A stretch of DNA of 64,000 nt from Acanthococcus lagerstroemiae. Taxonomy: Eukaryota; Arthropoda; Insecta; Hemiptera; Eriococcidae. The position numbers were made by a program, and so were the translations under genes. Of the stretch, positions 1 to 12,690 are shown in pieces. Location of the stretch: assembly GCA_031841125.1 (NCBI GenBank), contig CM063109.1, positions 27,499,321 to 27,563,320 of the forward strand, in the 5' to 3' direction. Every line of letters begins with the position of its first letter. The stretch's first letter is position 1. Under the pieces are notes generated by a model. That model was not told where the DNA came from. It worked only from the letters and a program-made list of their open reading frames with translations, and searched no databases.

Positions 1-300
1 GGTGTACTTTCTACTAGGGATTTGAAATTAAATTCACGTTTGGCAAATTAATTCGCCTTTTGAATTGAAGATGAGTTAGTGTTGTAGTTTGTACCACTAA
101 GGATGCTCTTTAACGTAGGTATGCTTACAATGAATGTATGTGTTACATGGAAGTGTGTGTCATCACTAGGGATGCATTTTTAAGGTACATACATCTCATC
201 TGCTCACGCGATTTCGAAATATTGTATGTTAGTGCTTTTAGTTGTGATACTCGCGTTTGAACTATTACTTTCTGTATTATTGAAAGACCGACATGTTTCT

Positions 301-400
301 ATCACCAGGGATGCCTCGAATGCATTATCACCAGGGATGCCTTGAATGCATTACCACCAGGGATGCCTCAAATGCGTTACCACCAGGAATGCTTCGAACT
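301..400 (+). repeat. 26-bp tandem repeat, almost 4 copies
   Basis: Units start at 303, 329, 355 and 381 and share CACCAGGGATGCCTCGAATG. Single diverged copies of the ACCAGGGATGC core recur at about 92, 162 and 716, so an older array probably covered 1-740. Confidence 0.8.
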
Positions 401-401
401 T

Positions 402-585
402 TCTCCGTGGCCAGGGTGCTACAACGCTGTTACCCTCAGATATTGCAAACGTATATAGCTTGAGTCTCCAACTTGGCCGACGATTAATAAGAAATCTTAT
501 TTATCATCGGCCAAGTTGGAGAATCAAGGTGTACGCTTGCAGTGTCTGAGGGTCACAGCGGTGTAGCGTCGTGGCCACGGAGACT
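402..585. repeat. long imperfect palindrome (fold-back element)
   Basis: Arms of about 90 bp, starting TCTCCGTGGCCA and ending TGGCCACGGAGA, pair across a short AT-rich centre near 495. Inner arms TCCAACTTGGCCGA and TCGGCCAAGTTGGA match exactly. It disrupts the 26-bp array. A fold-back MITE is the simplest reading. Confidence 0.7.
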
Positions 586-1139
586 GTCTCTCACAAGTTT
601 AAAATGCATGCTCATTTGATTTTGATGAGTAATTTGTTAATACTGTGAAAGTATTACCCGGTTGGTGGGTTTTCAAATCATTGATGCTCTTCAATTGAGA
701 GCTAAATAGGTTTTGAATCACCAGGGATGCCTTGAATTGGTGACAGATTTTTATTCTCTTGCTTTGGTTTGAAACGGAATCAACAAGAAGGGAAGGCTAC
801 TAGTCGTCATTTCGCGGAGATTTAACTGTCTCTATCGAAGTCAGTGTACTTGAGTTAAGCTTTTGAAATGCCAGTGCCAACAGTTGTTTTTGTTCTCTCG
901 TCAGCCTCCAGGTATTCTTCTGTTTCTTTGACTTCACTTTTTCGTAAACGTGTTTTCGTATCGATCGTTGTACTACTGGTGGTACCTGTTGTATTTCCTG
1001 CTGCGTGTTTTTTCTTTGCGTAAACAGTTTTTATCGAGTAGTATTTGTTCGGCGTTTTAGCGACCCGCAGGCCATATAGACTGGTTTACATAGTACATCG
1101 AATGGTTTTACTATTTGATATTGTTCTCGACGTAGAAGT
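586..1139. other. non-coding, nothing identified
   Basis: No gene seen. A single ACCAGGGATGC core occurs near 719 and T-rich pyrimidine stretches occupy 880-1040. Confidence 0.5.
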
Positions 1140-1960
1140 TGCAGTCGTTCGGCGGTTCGGCGCATTTTCGAAAGTTTGTCAATAGTTTCAGAGAACCGAG
1201 CTTAACGGTGCTGCTCTGCGAAGAAGGCGTCGCGTCGGTCGTCTTTCTGACCCACATTGCGAGATGCGCGCACGTCGACCTTTACATTATGTAAATACAC
1301 GCAATCGGTCCTGTTCATTGATTGATGTATCTGGACGGTTGATCTTAACATATACAGCAAATATATACGGTATATCTACATTGTATGAGTCCGTGCTTGG
1401 CTCGCGAATATTCGACTGTTGCGAAATTTACAAACGGGACGCCGATAACCTCCGCGGCTTATCTGCCGAATTTACGAAGAACACGTTTTTCGTTTGATGT
1501 GTGTTTGTGTGTTGGTGAGATGGCGTACGAACGTGATCACGAATGCAAATAATGTTGTTCAAGAAAAATGCATTCGAAGTGTACGCTTATTGGGAAGATT
1601 ATCGACGGCGTTTGGTATTACATCTTTTCCGACAAGGTCGTGAATGTACAGCACTTGGTGAATCCCGATAAACGGCGAGTATTGCAATGTTGAACACGGC
1701 TCGTGCGACCGGCTAGCGGTTCTGGCGCTGTTTGTTGAGTCACCAAGGACGCGGGCACGCTCCTCGTCCTTGGCCGATTCGTCGGAAAAAGTCGATGCAC
1801 GCTGGAGAGCGACCCGGTGCAAGTTTGGGCTGGCGATGTCTCCAGAAACAGACCGAGTGTAGAACAATTTGACTCGGCGACGGACGCCGAGATCGACGAA
1901 AGAAACCGAGTGCGTGCCCGTCCTTGAGTGGTATGCAGATGGTGCCAATGCTCCGTGTGT
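1140..1960. promoter_or_regulatory. CG-rich promoter-like stretch
   Basis: This stretch is visibly richer in CG dinucleotides (GGCGGTTCGGCGC, GCGTCGCGTCGG, GGCGACGGACGCCG) than the AT-rich surroundings. It is open in several frames on both strands over 1559-1948, as expected when stop codons are rare for compositional reasons. It could be the promoter and 5' exon of an OXR1/mtd isoform. No core promoter element is certain. Confidence 0.35.
1568..1678 (+). CDS. candidate alternative first coding exon (speculative)
   Basis: An ATG at 1568 in a good AAAA context opens a 37-codon frame (MHSKCTLIGKII..., ...QHLVNPDKRR). It reaches a possible GTATTG donor at 1679, and an in-frame TGA follows if the exon is unspliced (1691-1693). 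Exit phase would be 0, matching the entry phase of the TLDc exon at 16387, so a short TLDc isoform could result. It lies in a CG-rich stretch suggestive of a promoter. Against it: I do not recognise the peptide, ATGs at 1264, 1519 and 1552 precede it, and the donor is weak. Inference only. Confidence 0.25.
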
Positions 1961-4388
1961 GTATGTACTTGCGTTAGTGTAGGAACGGCTGAGGAATGCA
2001 GCCGGTAGCGCTGTTGAAAATAGACCGCGTAAAAAATTCGCGGGGTTGAGAATGCGAATGTTGAATTGTGTTTGGAATTTGTGCTCTTGTTCTCCGAATG
2101 GTGAAAAGTGTGGGCTTGGCGGTTATGGGCGATTCGGAGTGCGGTAATGTAGATTGAATGTTACTGAAGAAAGTTCGGCTTCGTTTGAGGCACTGGAGGA
2201 TCCAGTAAAGCATGGGTAAATTAAAGCGAGATGAGTGTTTTGCTTCACATTCCACCACTGAACAAACAAATCTGCTCATTTTGTACCAGATAGCATCACT
2301 GTGAAGTTATGGCTCGCCATGTAATGAGTGTCTAGTTTGAATACCTTTACTGGGAACATTAATTGTATACATATAGGTATTAGGTTACAATAGTGAGCAG
2401 CCCGCAAAGTAGAGCTTACTAGTTCACTGGCCCGTATCAAGCAGAGGTTTCTCGTAAGCACTCCCTTTCTTCCCTGTGTTTTGTTATTGTTTGAAAGTTT
2501 TTATTTTTTTTTTAAATTAATGTATTCATGCCCCTCCGTCGCGTTATTTGTTTGCCCCTCCTTCTTTTTGCGTCCCATGACTGCCAAAATATTGCTCTGT
2601 AAGTCCATCGGTCATCCACGAGGTGGGAAATATAACTTGCCCTGTTCCATTTGTTATTTCTGATTTATTTAATTGTACCAAAGTTATTTTTCAGTTTCCC
2701 TTTTGTCGTTTTTAGGGTCGGCTACCAGTAGCCGAGCTTATTGCAATTGACTTTCCAACATTTTCAGTGTGCTTCTTGATCTTGATCTTCTAGTACTGGT
2801 ACAAATCACTAATAGCGCTGATTGTAACTATGTTCCTGTGCGGTTCCTGATGTGTACAAAGGCGGGTGTACACACGAGCGAGTAAAACGCTGCGTGTAAT
2901 TCGCCAGCGATAAACTCGAAAGTGGCGAACTTGAACGCACAGCCATATAAAGAGACCTTAAAAACATAACTACTGATAGGTCCTTTTTCCTAAACAGATG
3001 AACTAGTCTCTATTTTCCAGTCCAGAGCCGACCCTCTTCCAGCAGCTAGCTGCTTGTTGTATTTATACCGTCTCCCCTTTTATGTTTAGCGTTGATCTTT
3101 CCGTTGCATTCTGCGTGACTCTGATCATGCAAAGAATGTACACAGCGTTGAATCTTCAATTTTTTCCCTCGTTTTGACAAAAAATGTATCTGGTCTACTC
3201 AGTCGCTCTAGATTGAGCGCCTCATTTTAGTCGAGCTTTTGTACCGCATTTACAGGTATCATTAACTTGAAATCTAATTGACGAGATTTGTCCATAATAT
3301 GTGTGGTTGATTGGATTCCGAAAGGATTTCTGTCCTTGTTTTAACATTTGGCTTTGAATAATCGAATTTCGAATCTCCATTTTATCCATAAATGAACTGG
3401 GTAGTGGCCACGAAAGTTCACCTGCCACCGCAGAAGAACGATGCAGCCCTCCAGGAATGGTGCAAAATGCACTGAAAATTCAGTGATGGGAGAGCTAAAT
3501 CAAATCATAGGAAGTATAAATACCTGGGAGTGACCCCCCTCCGCCTGTGATTCCATCCTCACTTTTATGCATAAGCATTATGTCAAGGGTGACCCGTGGC
3601 CTCCACTGTGTATCTTTTGGGCGTATGGTTTTACTTCATCTAGATTATCAAACAATTATACAACTGAAGAACTTGAATTTACAGCCCTCCTTCTCCTTAT
3701 GTAAAAGACGTGTATTGCGTGTACCGTCTTTATTTTCATATGAAGATCTGTGTATCACTTGAATATCCTTAAATGCTTATGTGTGCAAGTTCTTGTATTT
3801 CATCGACGAAGTAATTATTCCGAATGTTTCGCAATTTCAAGAGTATCCTCTGTATGTCCCTCCGGTCGTGTTTCGCGGTCTTAATGGCATACGAAGAATC
3901 TGTATTAATCTGGCTTCGTTAATTGCCCGAAGATACTTAGCGGCAGATAGATATATAGTGGTTCGAATGTATGCAGATACATCATTATCGATAACCATGG
4001 GTAAACAATGAGATCTGTAGGCCTAGGTAATTATTTTTAATTGTGAACTGTCACTCCATGTTGAGTCGTGTTGATTTGAATGGCGTCGTGTTCCAGCGTG
4101 GTTCCATATAGCGACTAATTCATGTTGATTTAGGCTCTTGGAACAGTTTTAGCTTTTTTGAGTTGTTTTTTCTTCATTATGCCGTTTGTTGGATTCTCTG
4201 TGATGAGATATTATAGGTTCGTCCAGCTGGGTAATGGCTCTCGAGTCGTGTGATGACTTACTGCGAATGTTTTCGGTGTATCGTGTAGTGTTTTTAGCAG
4301 TTTCTGAAAGTGTGTGAGGTGGCTAAGATGGTGATTAGTAGATTCATACCCGTGAGCACCTGAAGCAGAGAATCTGGGTATGTCCCGA
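1694..4388. other. non-coding, no gene identified
   Basis: The only longer open frames overlap the CG-rich block ending near 1960. The rest (2000-4388) is AT-rich sequence without recognisable exons or repeats. Confidence 0.5.
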
Positions 4389-4972
4389 CAGTGCCGGATT
4401 TACATCTTGTGGTTTAGCGGGCAAAAGGGGAAGTGGCGCTTATGTTTTGCTGCTTCGCAAGGCAAACCCGGTGGTGAAATTGAAGCGCCCTCCTTTTTAA
4501 GTTTCATTAACTTTTTATTCGAGTTGTTTCAGTAGAGATACAGAGGCGCCTTTATTTTTCATATCCGCGTTTGGACATTGAAGAGTCGGTCTTTGGCGGC
4601 CTAATGAAATGCGGCGCGCTGATTGGTGTATTTGGACGAAAAGATGATCAAGGACAAAAATGTTCTGCAAAAAAAAACTGAATTGGGCTCATCTGAAAGG
4701 AAATGATAAGGGCTAACACTTTGGTTCTCTTCAATTTTCCATAAAAAACAATATTGAAGATGCTAGAGCTCATTTTACTCGTACATATTTTTGTGGTAAA
4801 AAATACCCTGATCATCTTTTCGTCCACGACACTAGCGCATCTGCAGGAGTGTCCAAACGCCATAGTCTATCAAGGCAGGTAATAAAATGGGGAACAGGTA
4901 TACAAATACCATTATCAGAGGCTGGCGCTTGAGACAACTACTCCTGTTTTCCCAATGAGAAGTCTGGCACTG
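4389..4972. mobile_element. possible hAT-like element with nested MITE
   Basis: Left end CAGTGCCGGATTTA and right end AAGTCTGGCACTG are inverted near-copies. The flanking octamers (TGTCCCGA, TGCACCGG) match at only 5 of 8 positions. It encloses the palindromic element at 4567-4860. Confidence 0.4.
4567..4860. mobile_element. 294-bp MITE with inverted ends
   Basis: The outer ends GCGTTTGGAC and GTCCAAACGC are exact inverted copies. A second inner pair, GGACGAAAAGATGATCA and TGATCATCTTTTCGTCC, is also exact. No coding capacity. Confidence 0.65.
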
Positions 4973-7900
4973 TGCACCGGCTGAGGCAAAGTAAACTCAT
5001 TAGGCTAATGCAATACCAGATATTCTATAAAACAGTCGAGCACTCAAATGTTCTCATTGTAGATCAGAAAGTAAGGGGAAAATTGCAATTCTGTTTGAAC
5101 TCTTGAAGAGTTACAACTTTCTAACACTTGCTGTTGAGGCGCACATGAAACTATATTCTCTACTGGAGTCATCAAAAGTTGAGCAATTTCACATTCCAGT
5201 AGATACCGAGAATAAAGTGATGAAAGCCACGACTTAGTAATGGCTAGCATTCGTGTGCGTGAACTGATATTCAGCTGACACAGAATATTACATATGACTC
5301 CAGTTTGATGTTTCCGTTTACATCTTGTTTTCTATAGCTATAGTTGTTGAAGGACTTCCTGTGATAATTCGTTTCCAACGAGTTCTTTCATGAGGGAAGT
5401 TCTTGATCTGTCGATGGCTTTGTACTGCTTGGTGTACACGACGACTCGTATTTGTCGTGTATTTACCCTGCCGAGAAACAAATGCGCTGGTTTTTCCACG
5501 AGTTCTTCAAACTTGGCTTCGTTCGTATTCAACTATTGGTAGGTAGGAAGGTACATATATTATGAAGAGTGTCGGAAAGCAGGAACTCGTTCGCAAAAAC
5601 GTAAGTAAGTTCTTATGTAGTAAAATGGAAGAACATCTGATAAAGTGGATTTGGAATCCGCACAGTTGACAGTAACACTGATAATGATAACCGTTTAGGA
5701 AGACTGACTGGGGGTCTGCGAGTTCGAATGGAGTTTCTGACGTGAACATGAATGAATGTGCGAACAAGTCACAATCAAGTTTGTTGGAAGTTATTGTGTT
5801 ATATTTATTTTGCATAATATACCTGCAACAGATATAATACCTAATAGGTACTTTGTGTGTACTGTGTACCTACCTGTGTCAGTAAAAAGGAAACAAAAAT
5901 ATTCGGCCGAGTACTACGCAGTTACGTGTGCTAAGTTCGTTTGGTGATTGTTGTTGTGGTATTTGGAGGATTTTCTTTCTGTGTCCTGCAGCAATTCGTA
6001 ATCGTGCTATGTTCAAGATAACAACGTATAAGTAAGCTCAGGCTTCTTGAAGTGTTTTGTTTGAGTATATTTGTTAATCGTAACAGTTGAAGAGTTTAAA
6101 TTACTTGTGCTTTAAGTTCGATATGAGTTTTACGAATGTAGTTCTCAACGTCTCGATGGCAGAGGAATGCGTATTTTCGTTGTTCAATTGTGAACATTCG
6201 TGCCGCGTTTAATTTCTGATTTACGTATATCTTCCAAATTGAGAGCTGTGCTGGTTGCACAAAATGTGGAAGCAATATGTGTACCGGTACTATCTGGTGT
6301 GCGCGGCTTGCTGTCCGCGTAAAATGATAGTAAGTTGATGTTTGTGGAAAACGGCTGGAAATTTAGTTCCGGCAACATTTCGCCGAGTGAGGTGATGATC
6401 GAGGGAAAATACCGGTGAGGTCGAGTCATGTTTCAGCGTTTAGTTCCTGAACCAAAGAATTCACTGTTTTAGCATTTGCTGTGGCATCAGTATGTTCATG
6501 TAGTGACGTTAATAGTGATGTTAATGTATGCAATTGATAAGAGTATGTCGGTCTTCAGTTTATAACAGGTTTTTGCACGTGCTTGCGTCTGGTGGGGAAA
6601 ATTGTAATAGCAGTGTCATCAATGTGTATGTGGTCAGTTCGAACCATTTTCCCGATGACGAATCCAACAGTTGATGTATAGCAGTTGCCTTTTACGATAC
6701 TTGGGCGCAGGGATTTGAATCGAGTAACATTTGGAGCTGTTCGTACGTCCTTAGGATTCGCTGATTCCGTCTAAATGTATCTTCGTTCCGATTTGGATTC
6801 TCGCTTGTACCAGTTGACTAGTGTAGCTGTACGGGCTTGTCTGTAAAATGAAGATGTGTATATGTTTTCGTGAGCCATGCTGTGAGATGTAATGTTATTA
6901 ATGGCGTATTCTGGAAATCCCAGAGCAACGTTGGTTAGTTTTGAAGACCTATGACGTTATGAGATTGAATTGTCAGCCTGTCAGTTGGGCTTGAAGACCA
7001 ATGCGAGGTTCAGAATTTGAATGAGGATCATCAGCCAGTCACATTTAAATACCGTCGGTGAGTTCAGTAACCTGTAAATGGGTTCATAGTAGCTGTTAGT
7101 GGATGTACCTCGGAGTTGAGCAGAAACGTTCAAATCAAACGGAATTAAGTTCAAGTGTCAACTTACTCCAGAGCATATTTTAAGCAAGTTTCACTGGGCG
7201 GCACTAATAATCATAAGTGACAATTTTTTCTTGTGGCATATTTTGCTACATACATAATGCTTCTTTTCCTGAAATACCTTTACTAATTTTTCTTACACCC
7301 CTCCCCCCTCTTCTTACAACTAAACCAATTTTTAGTGATAAAATACCGTTCAGTTTCAATGTTGACATCATGACCAGAGCGTTTTATTTAAATTTTAATC
7401 AATTAAATCAAAGTAGAAGCAATAAAAACAAGTAATAACTCCAGTACTGTATTGAAAGTGATATTTGTTTCAATATTTTTTCAGAACAAGAAAAAAAAAG
7501 AGAAAAAAGGAACTCATTTAACCAAATTTGGCTTCAGTAATTTAGTACTATCATAATGAAAGCACCAAAATAAAATTAAAATCTATAAACTGTAAACAGA
7601 ATTTACCACAATGAAAATAACATCGTACAAAAACTAACAACAAATATAACTTTTTAAAAATTTAGGCTTATCACTAAAAAAAATATATATATTAATAATA
7701 ATCAAATAAGAACTATGACCAAATTTGGTTTTAGTACTATAGTGAAAGTAACATCTGCGGTTGATTTTCTTCAATATATTGTAGATTTGTAGTGTGATAG
7801 CACATGGGTAACACTCGACACAGTAACACGAAAAAATAACTAGTAGATTGAAAGAACTGCGACACACATCACTTAAGATTTTCAGTAAATATCTACACTC

Positions 7901-10079
7901 AGTACATTGTACAGACTAGAAAGGAAAATTTAAACTACTTATATAATAAAATAAAATATGGTTAGGGGGAAAAAAGTGAGTATTTTTTATTTTCAAGAGT
8001 TATGTTATCAACTAAGCAGATTTTTTTGTTTAGTGATGTGTGTTATGGACATTATGGTACTGGATGACAATTGTACTTCACTGCGCGGCACTAATTCGCC
8101 ACTAGGCGGCACTAGTGCCGCCCACTTTGTATGTTATTTTATGGCCTGACTTACTCATGAGGTTGAATACAAGGTGTATCAAGTCATCACGCAGTTCTTC
8201 ACTCGAGTACTTGTGCTAGATTCCATTACACAGTTTGATATTCCGCCGTTCTGTTGTCCTGTTCAGTCAGGATATATACTGGTTGTCTCTTGGTTCATTG
8301 TCGTTGGCGGTCACCGGCGAGGAGAAGCTTTTCAGATTATTTTGTAGGAAGAGACTCGTGTTCGCCACGCTTATATGGTTCGCGTTATGAAAATGGTGTG
8401 CTAGTGAAACTTAAGACTAATATACATATATTTCCTCTTCTTATTGGAATATGTCGAGCTTTTTGAGTCTTGTCTCGTGTCCCTTTCGATGTGAGGACAA
8501 TTAGAAACTTCAACAGACTGTCGTCCCTTTGCTCATTCATAGTATTGCCTATCAGCGTGACCATAGTTGCGTGCTGTCGGCAGAATGCACGCGGAAAAAG
8601 TGGATATCTTCGGTGTAGCTGGCGAATTCGCATCAATCTGCAAATGCAAATACGCATATTTAAAATGATCTTTTTTTTTCCCCATTGGCACCTCGCCACA
8701 CCGCGTTGATTTCACGACGCAGACGACGGCCCAGGTTTATTTATTGCTGCGCTCGTCATCGCGTGCATACGTAAATTGGCACATGTTGAACGATCAGGTT
8801 TTCTAAAAATTCTATTTTTAGACAGACTTAGCGTTAATTTTTAACCAAACAAAGCGTTAAAAAAATATTAATTAAACATTTCACAGTTTAGAAGGGGAAA
8901 AAAGGGACAAGTTCATTAGTATTAATTGTATGAAGTAACAGTTCTCTCATGGTTGTTTTAAAATGTTTACCTATAACGAACTGGAAAACGAATTTAAAGT
9001 ACGTTGACACCAATAACGGGAATATTTTCATATTTTCAACGACCGTATGTGTGCCTTTCGTTTGGGAAATTTGTTTGCTGATTTCTACCGGATCGTTTTT
9101 CTAGTTTGAGGTGTGAGAATCGATTTTGCAAGAGTGTTCGGGGCTCTACCAAGTCACATGTGTAAATACGCACACACTGTACACACTCGTGAACGCATCC
9201 GCCGCACAGATAGGTCAAGGATGTATGTTAACACGTGAAACAACTGTGTTTTGTTCGCTCTGTAACGCCGGTATATTGCGCTATGTCCTGCCCCTGCCCC
9301 CATGGCAGACAGCGCCGACAGTGATCCACCGGGAATTGAAAATTATATTGTACAAAAAAAAAAGTAACTGTTATTTGAGAAATGTGCTTTAGGATATTAT
9401 GGAGGTCGTTGACGGGTATGTCGTTAATTTTTTCGTCTTCGCTGATTGATCTATACTTTGTTTTAGTTGCTTTTTTTATCGTCCCCTAATTCATTGGTAG
9501 TTTTACGATCGACCATGTTTTACGGTCTAATTACGTTTGTATGATCAATTGTACGTTCTTTGAGTTATGTATGTTACACACACACTAAATGTGTTACGTA
9601 AAGGGGCAGTAGTTACGTGACTTATGATGGAACTGGGTGTCGGCCTCGTTGGAAAGAGGACGCCGAATTTGCCCCCAGGTTGGCTGTGATTTATCGTTTG
9701 TTGTAAAATTTCACGTTTGAATATGGCTTTGAATGCAATTGAGTTGGTACGGTGTATGTTCTCCAATATAAGATGATTGTTCATATGTGTAGTTCGTCAG
9801 CCAGAAGTATCCATTGTAATTTTGTAGTTGGCGGCTTTAGGATTCGGTTAAAGAATGTATGTTGTAATTTGCATTCCAAACGCGTTAAATTTCTAAATAA
9901 TTTGTTCTGATTTTAGTCAAAGTAGTATTTTTTGAGTTCACTGAATATCAGTGATCCGTGATACCGTTGGTCTCAGAGAAGTCCATCGTTGTTTTCAATT
10001 TTTCTTATTCATGTTCGATATTGACACTATATGTACTTCCCCGGCAAAACTTTGTAACCAACGTACTCGATTGACAAAA
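4973..10079. other. non-coding, no gene identified
   Basis: AT-rich, especially 7200-7960. Short frames only; none resembles a known protein. Confidence 0.5.
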
Positions 10080-11340
10080 TATGACATCACCACAGTTTCA
10101 AAGCTTCGTCAACGCCACCTTAATGAACCGCCTCCACGGCAATCCGCAATCAGCCAGAAAGTCCTGTTGTTAATCACCGTTGTCACATCAGTATTGCAGT
10201 GATTTGTAACCTATCAGTACACTCAGATAGATCGTCACCGTTCCCTCGACACTCAGAGCGATACGCATCCATTAAAGAGACTGATCTGGAAGTCGCCACT
10301 GTTACCTCAGTAGTCATGGGTAGGTCGCCACCATTACCTTGACCTTGGCGATTCGCAGCCAATCAGAAAAGTCTGTGGTTGATTGCCATTATCACATCAG
10401 TAATTCTAGTGATTTATTCGGGCCGTCCATCCTACAGAGAGCGCTGCAATCGGACATGGTGATAAGTTGATAAGTTATGATCTTATGAAAAGGTAAACCT
10501 TTTTGCACATTCGGACTCTTCAAAGCGGTGGCTCGCTAGTGTCGCTGGTTTGTTATCAGTAACTTTTTGTTATCAGAGTTATCTTATAAGCTTATAACTA
10601 CTGTAAGAGAAACGTTCAGTAAAATAGGTAATTCATATTAATTAGGTTATTATGTCGCCTATTTTTCGACTGGAGCAAGTGATCGGTCATGTAAGAATCA
10701 GCGAGAATCTTGAAGATCACATAATGGAGTCGAAAAATAACATTAAAATGTACGGATATCAACTTGATCAACTTACGCGGGCTGTACATGGTCAATAAAA
10801 ATTTTCATTATTGAATCATAAAAATGATCCAAACGTCATTAAAAATTCAAAAAGATTTGAATTTTTTAATGTAATGTAACATTTTTCTCAGTAGCCTATC
10901 ATAACTATGATAACATCATCGTATGTGCGTGTGCTTGTGATAGTGTGTTAACGGATTCCACCGTTTAATCTTGAAAAGTCCGAATTTTGTCATAAACATT
11001 CACCTTTTCATGTGATGTCAGCGTTATCATTAATAGCGATACTAGCGCTGATCGGCCCGAATAACCTATCAAAACGCTCTAATAGATGGTCACCACATCA
11101 CCAGTACCTCAACACCCATAACGATGCACAACCAATAAAAAACCTGATTTGTTGGTCGTCATTGTTACCTCAATAGTCATGGATCTGTGGGGATTCGCAA
11201 CCAATCAGAAAGCTCCGTTGTTGGTTAACCATTGGCATTGCCCTCGATCATCATCGTTACTTCAATTATCGTGTCAATTCAACAGTAATCAGAAAGCTCC
11301 GTTTTAGATTACCACTGTGGCCTCTATTGGGGTTTAAACC
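10080..11340. repeat. degenerate tandem repeats, interrupted by a DNA transposon
   Basis: Phrases such as CCAATCAGAAAGCTCCG, TACCTCAATAGTCATGG and AGTGATTTRTAACCTATCA recur with drift on both sides of the 10417-11061 element. Confidence 0.6.
10417..11061. mobile_element. 645-bp non-autonomous element with TA target duplication
   Basis: Ends TTCGGGCCG and CGGCCCGAA are inverted, with further imperfect inverted similarity inward (CATGAAAAGGT, ATTCGGACT, CGGTGG). It is flanked by TA at 10415-10416 and 11062-11063. The intact site AGTGATTTGTAACCTATCA survives nearby at about 10199, supporting insertion at TA as in Tc1/mariner-type elements. No transposase ORF. Confidence 0.7.
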
Positions 11341-11451
11341 TCACCTAGATAGCGCTACCATAGGCAAACGTTTTGCGTGTATTGTTATCAGTTTGGGGTG
11401 ATCTATTCGCGAAAATTCACTTCAAAGTGATAAGAATACAATGAACATACT
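11331..11451 (+). repeat. interspersed palindromic repeat, copy A
   Basis: It contains AGCGCTACCATAGG, AAACGTTTTG and TTATCAGTTTGGGGTGATCT. The same set occurs reversed at 47187-47298. Confidence 0.6.
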
Positions 11452-12400
11452 GACAGTGCTGCCAACACATGCAACTTAGGTTTAAGTCCCAATGTTGAGG
11501 TATCAGTGGCGATGTGTAACTCAGCTTTTTGATGGTCGTGAATCGCCACTCCGGTGGTTCATTTAGATGGCGTTTCAAAGGCTTTAGAATTTTGACGATT
11601 TTGTACCAGTTTTGTCGGTCATAGTGAGATGTCCTGGGAAAAGGGTCAACATGATGTGTATTGATGTTACAGTTCTTTTGAATGTCGTTCTATATGGGTC
11701 ACTATGTTCTGTCGGGAGGATATCGATGTATGAATTCTACTTTGTACTCCTATAAAATCATCGGGCGTGACACTGGTACTCTTATCTATCCGCCATCTCG
11801 CATTCTTATCGTAGTTCAGTTTAAGGTTTATCTATCTATACTTTCTGCGGAGATAATTTCCAAATCCCAGCCACTGCAAATTTATATAGCTCGATCTCTA
11901 TACCCGATAAATCAAATAAGTATTCTGTCCTAGCCATGCTAAGTGAAAATTGGCACGGCCTTATCAATTCATTCATCTACAATTTCACATTTTTGCAACT
12001 GGTGTTCGATTACATGAGTTTGGCCGTCGCTGTTACTTGCCATCACCGCACTATCGATTAATCACCGCAGTCGAGAAACGCGGTCGCCTGAACTCTGTTG
12101 ATGGACTTGTGTATCATGAGTTTCAGCATTTATAAATTTCTGCCAGATTTCATTCGCCAAGCTTTTCCTATATGATAGCGCCACTCAAATTGATCAAATT
12201 ATTTTCACGATTGACAGGGAATATTCAAATCATGTGTACGAATATCGATAAGTCCACGAATACATGCTCAAAGTATCTGTGCATGTGTAAAAATAGTAGA
12301 CTCGTTTTAATTGGAATAATTAATTTCGATTAAGCGTGGTCTTCGCGCGCTTGTAATCGAAAAGCTTATGAGGAAATTTTTATTTCTTTTGTCTCTGTAG

Positions 12401-12690
12401 TTCGGCATTCGGAAGCCGGAATTTCACGTTTTTACGATGGACACTTGTTGTCGATTTCGTTCCATCGTGCACCGCTGTACTCCTTGGTTCCTATCCGCGA
12501 AATTTGGTCTCACGACTGGAGCGCGAACCGGACCTCCTTTATGCAAATGCGGCGGTTTTGCAACGCATTCAGTCTGGTTTCGATCTGGCGCCCGTATCGG
12601 TGCTGTCGTTGGGTTCCAGTTCCGAAAAAAGTATCGAATGCCAAGCGAGAAAACAGTTGAAGGAGAGAAGAGGTGGAATGGAAAATCGTA
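12401..12690 (+). other. candidate 5' exon or GC-rich relic, frame uncertain
   Basis: After a possible acceptor (GTCTCTGTAG, ending 12400) a higher-GC block is open in all three forward frames for about 200 bases. The frame with LVSRLEREPDLLYANAAVLQ has the most codon-like look, but no recognised domain. A GTGGAA donor-like site follows at about 12671. It could be an untranslated or alternative first exon of the mtd/OXR1 gene, or an element fragment. Confidence 0.2.

Noticed and set aside
1559..1948. 129-codon minus-strand frame in the CG-rich block
   Set aside because: Several frames are open there because stop codons are rare in CG-rich sequence; the peptide is unrecognised.
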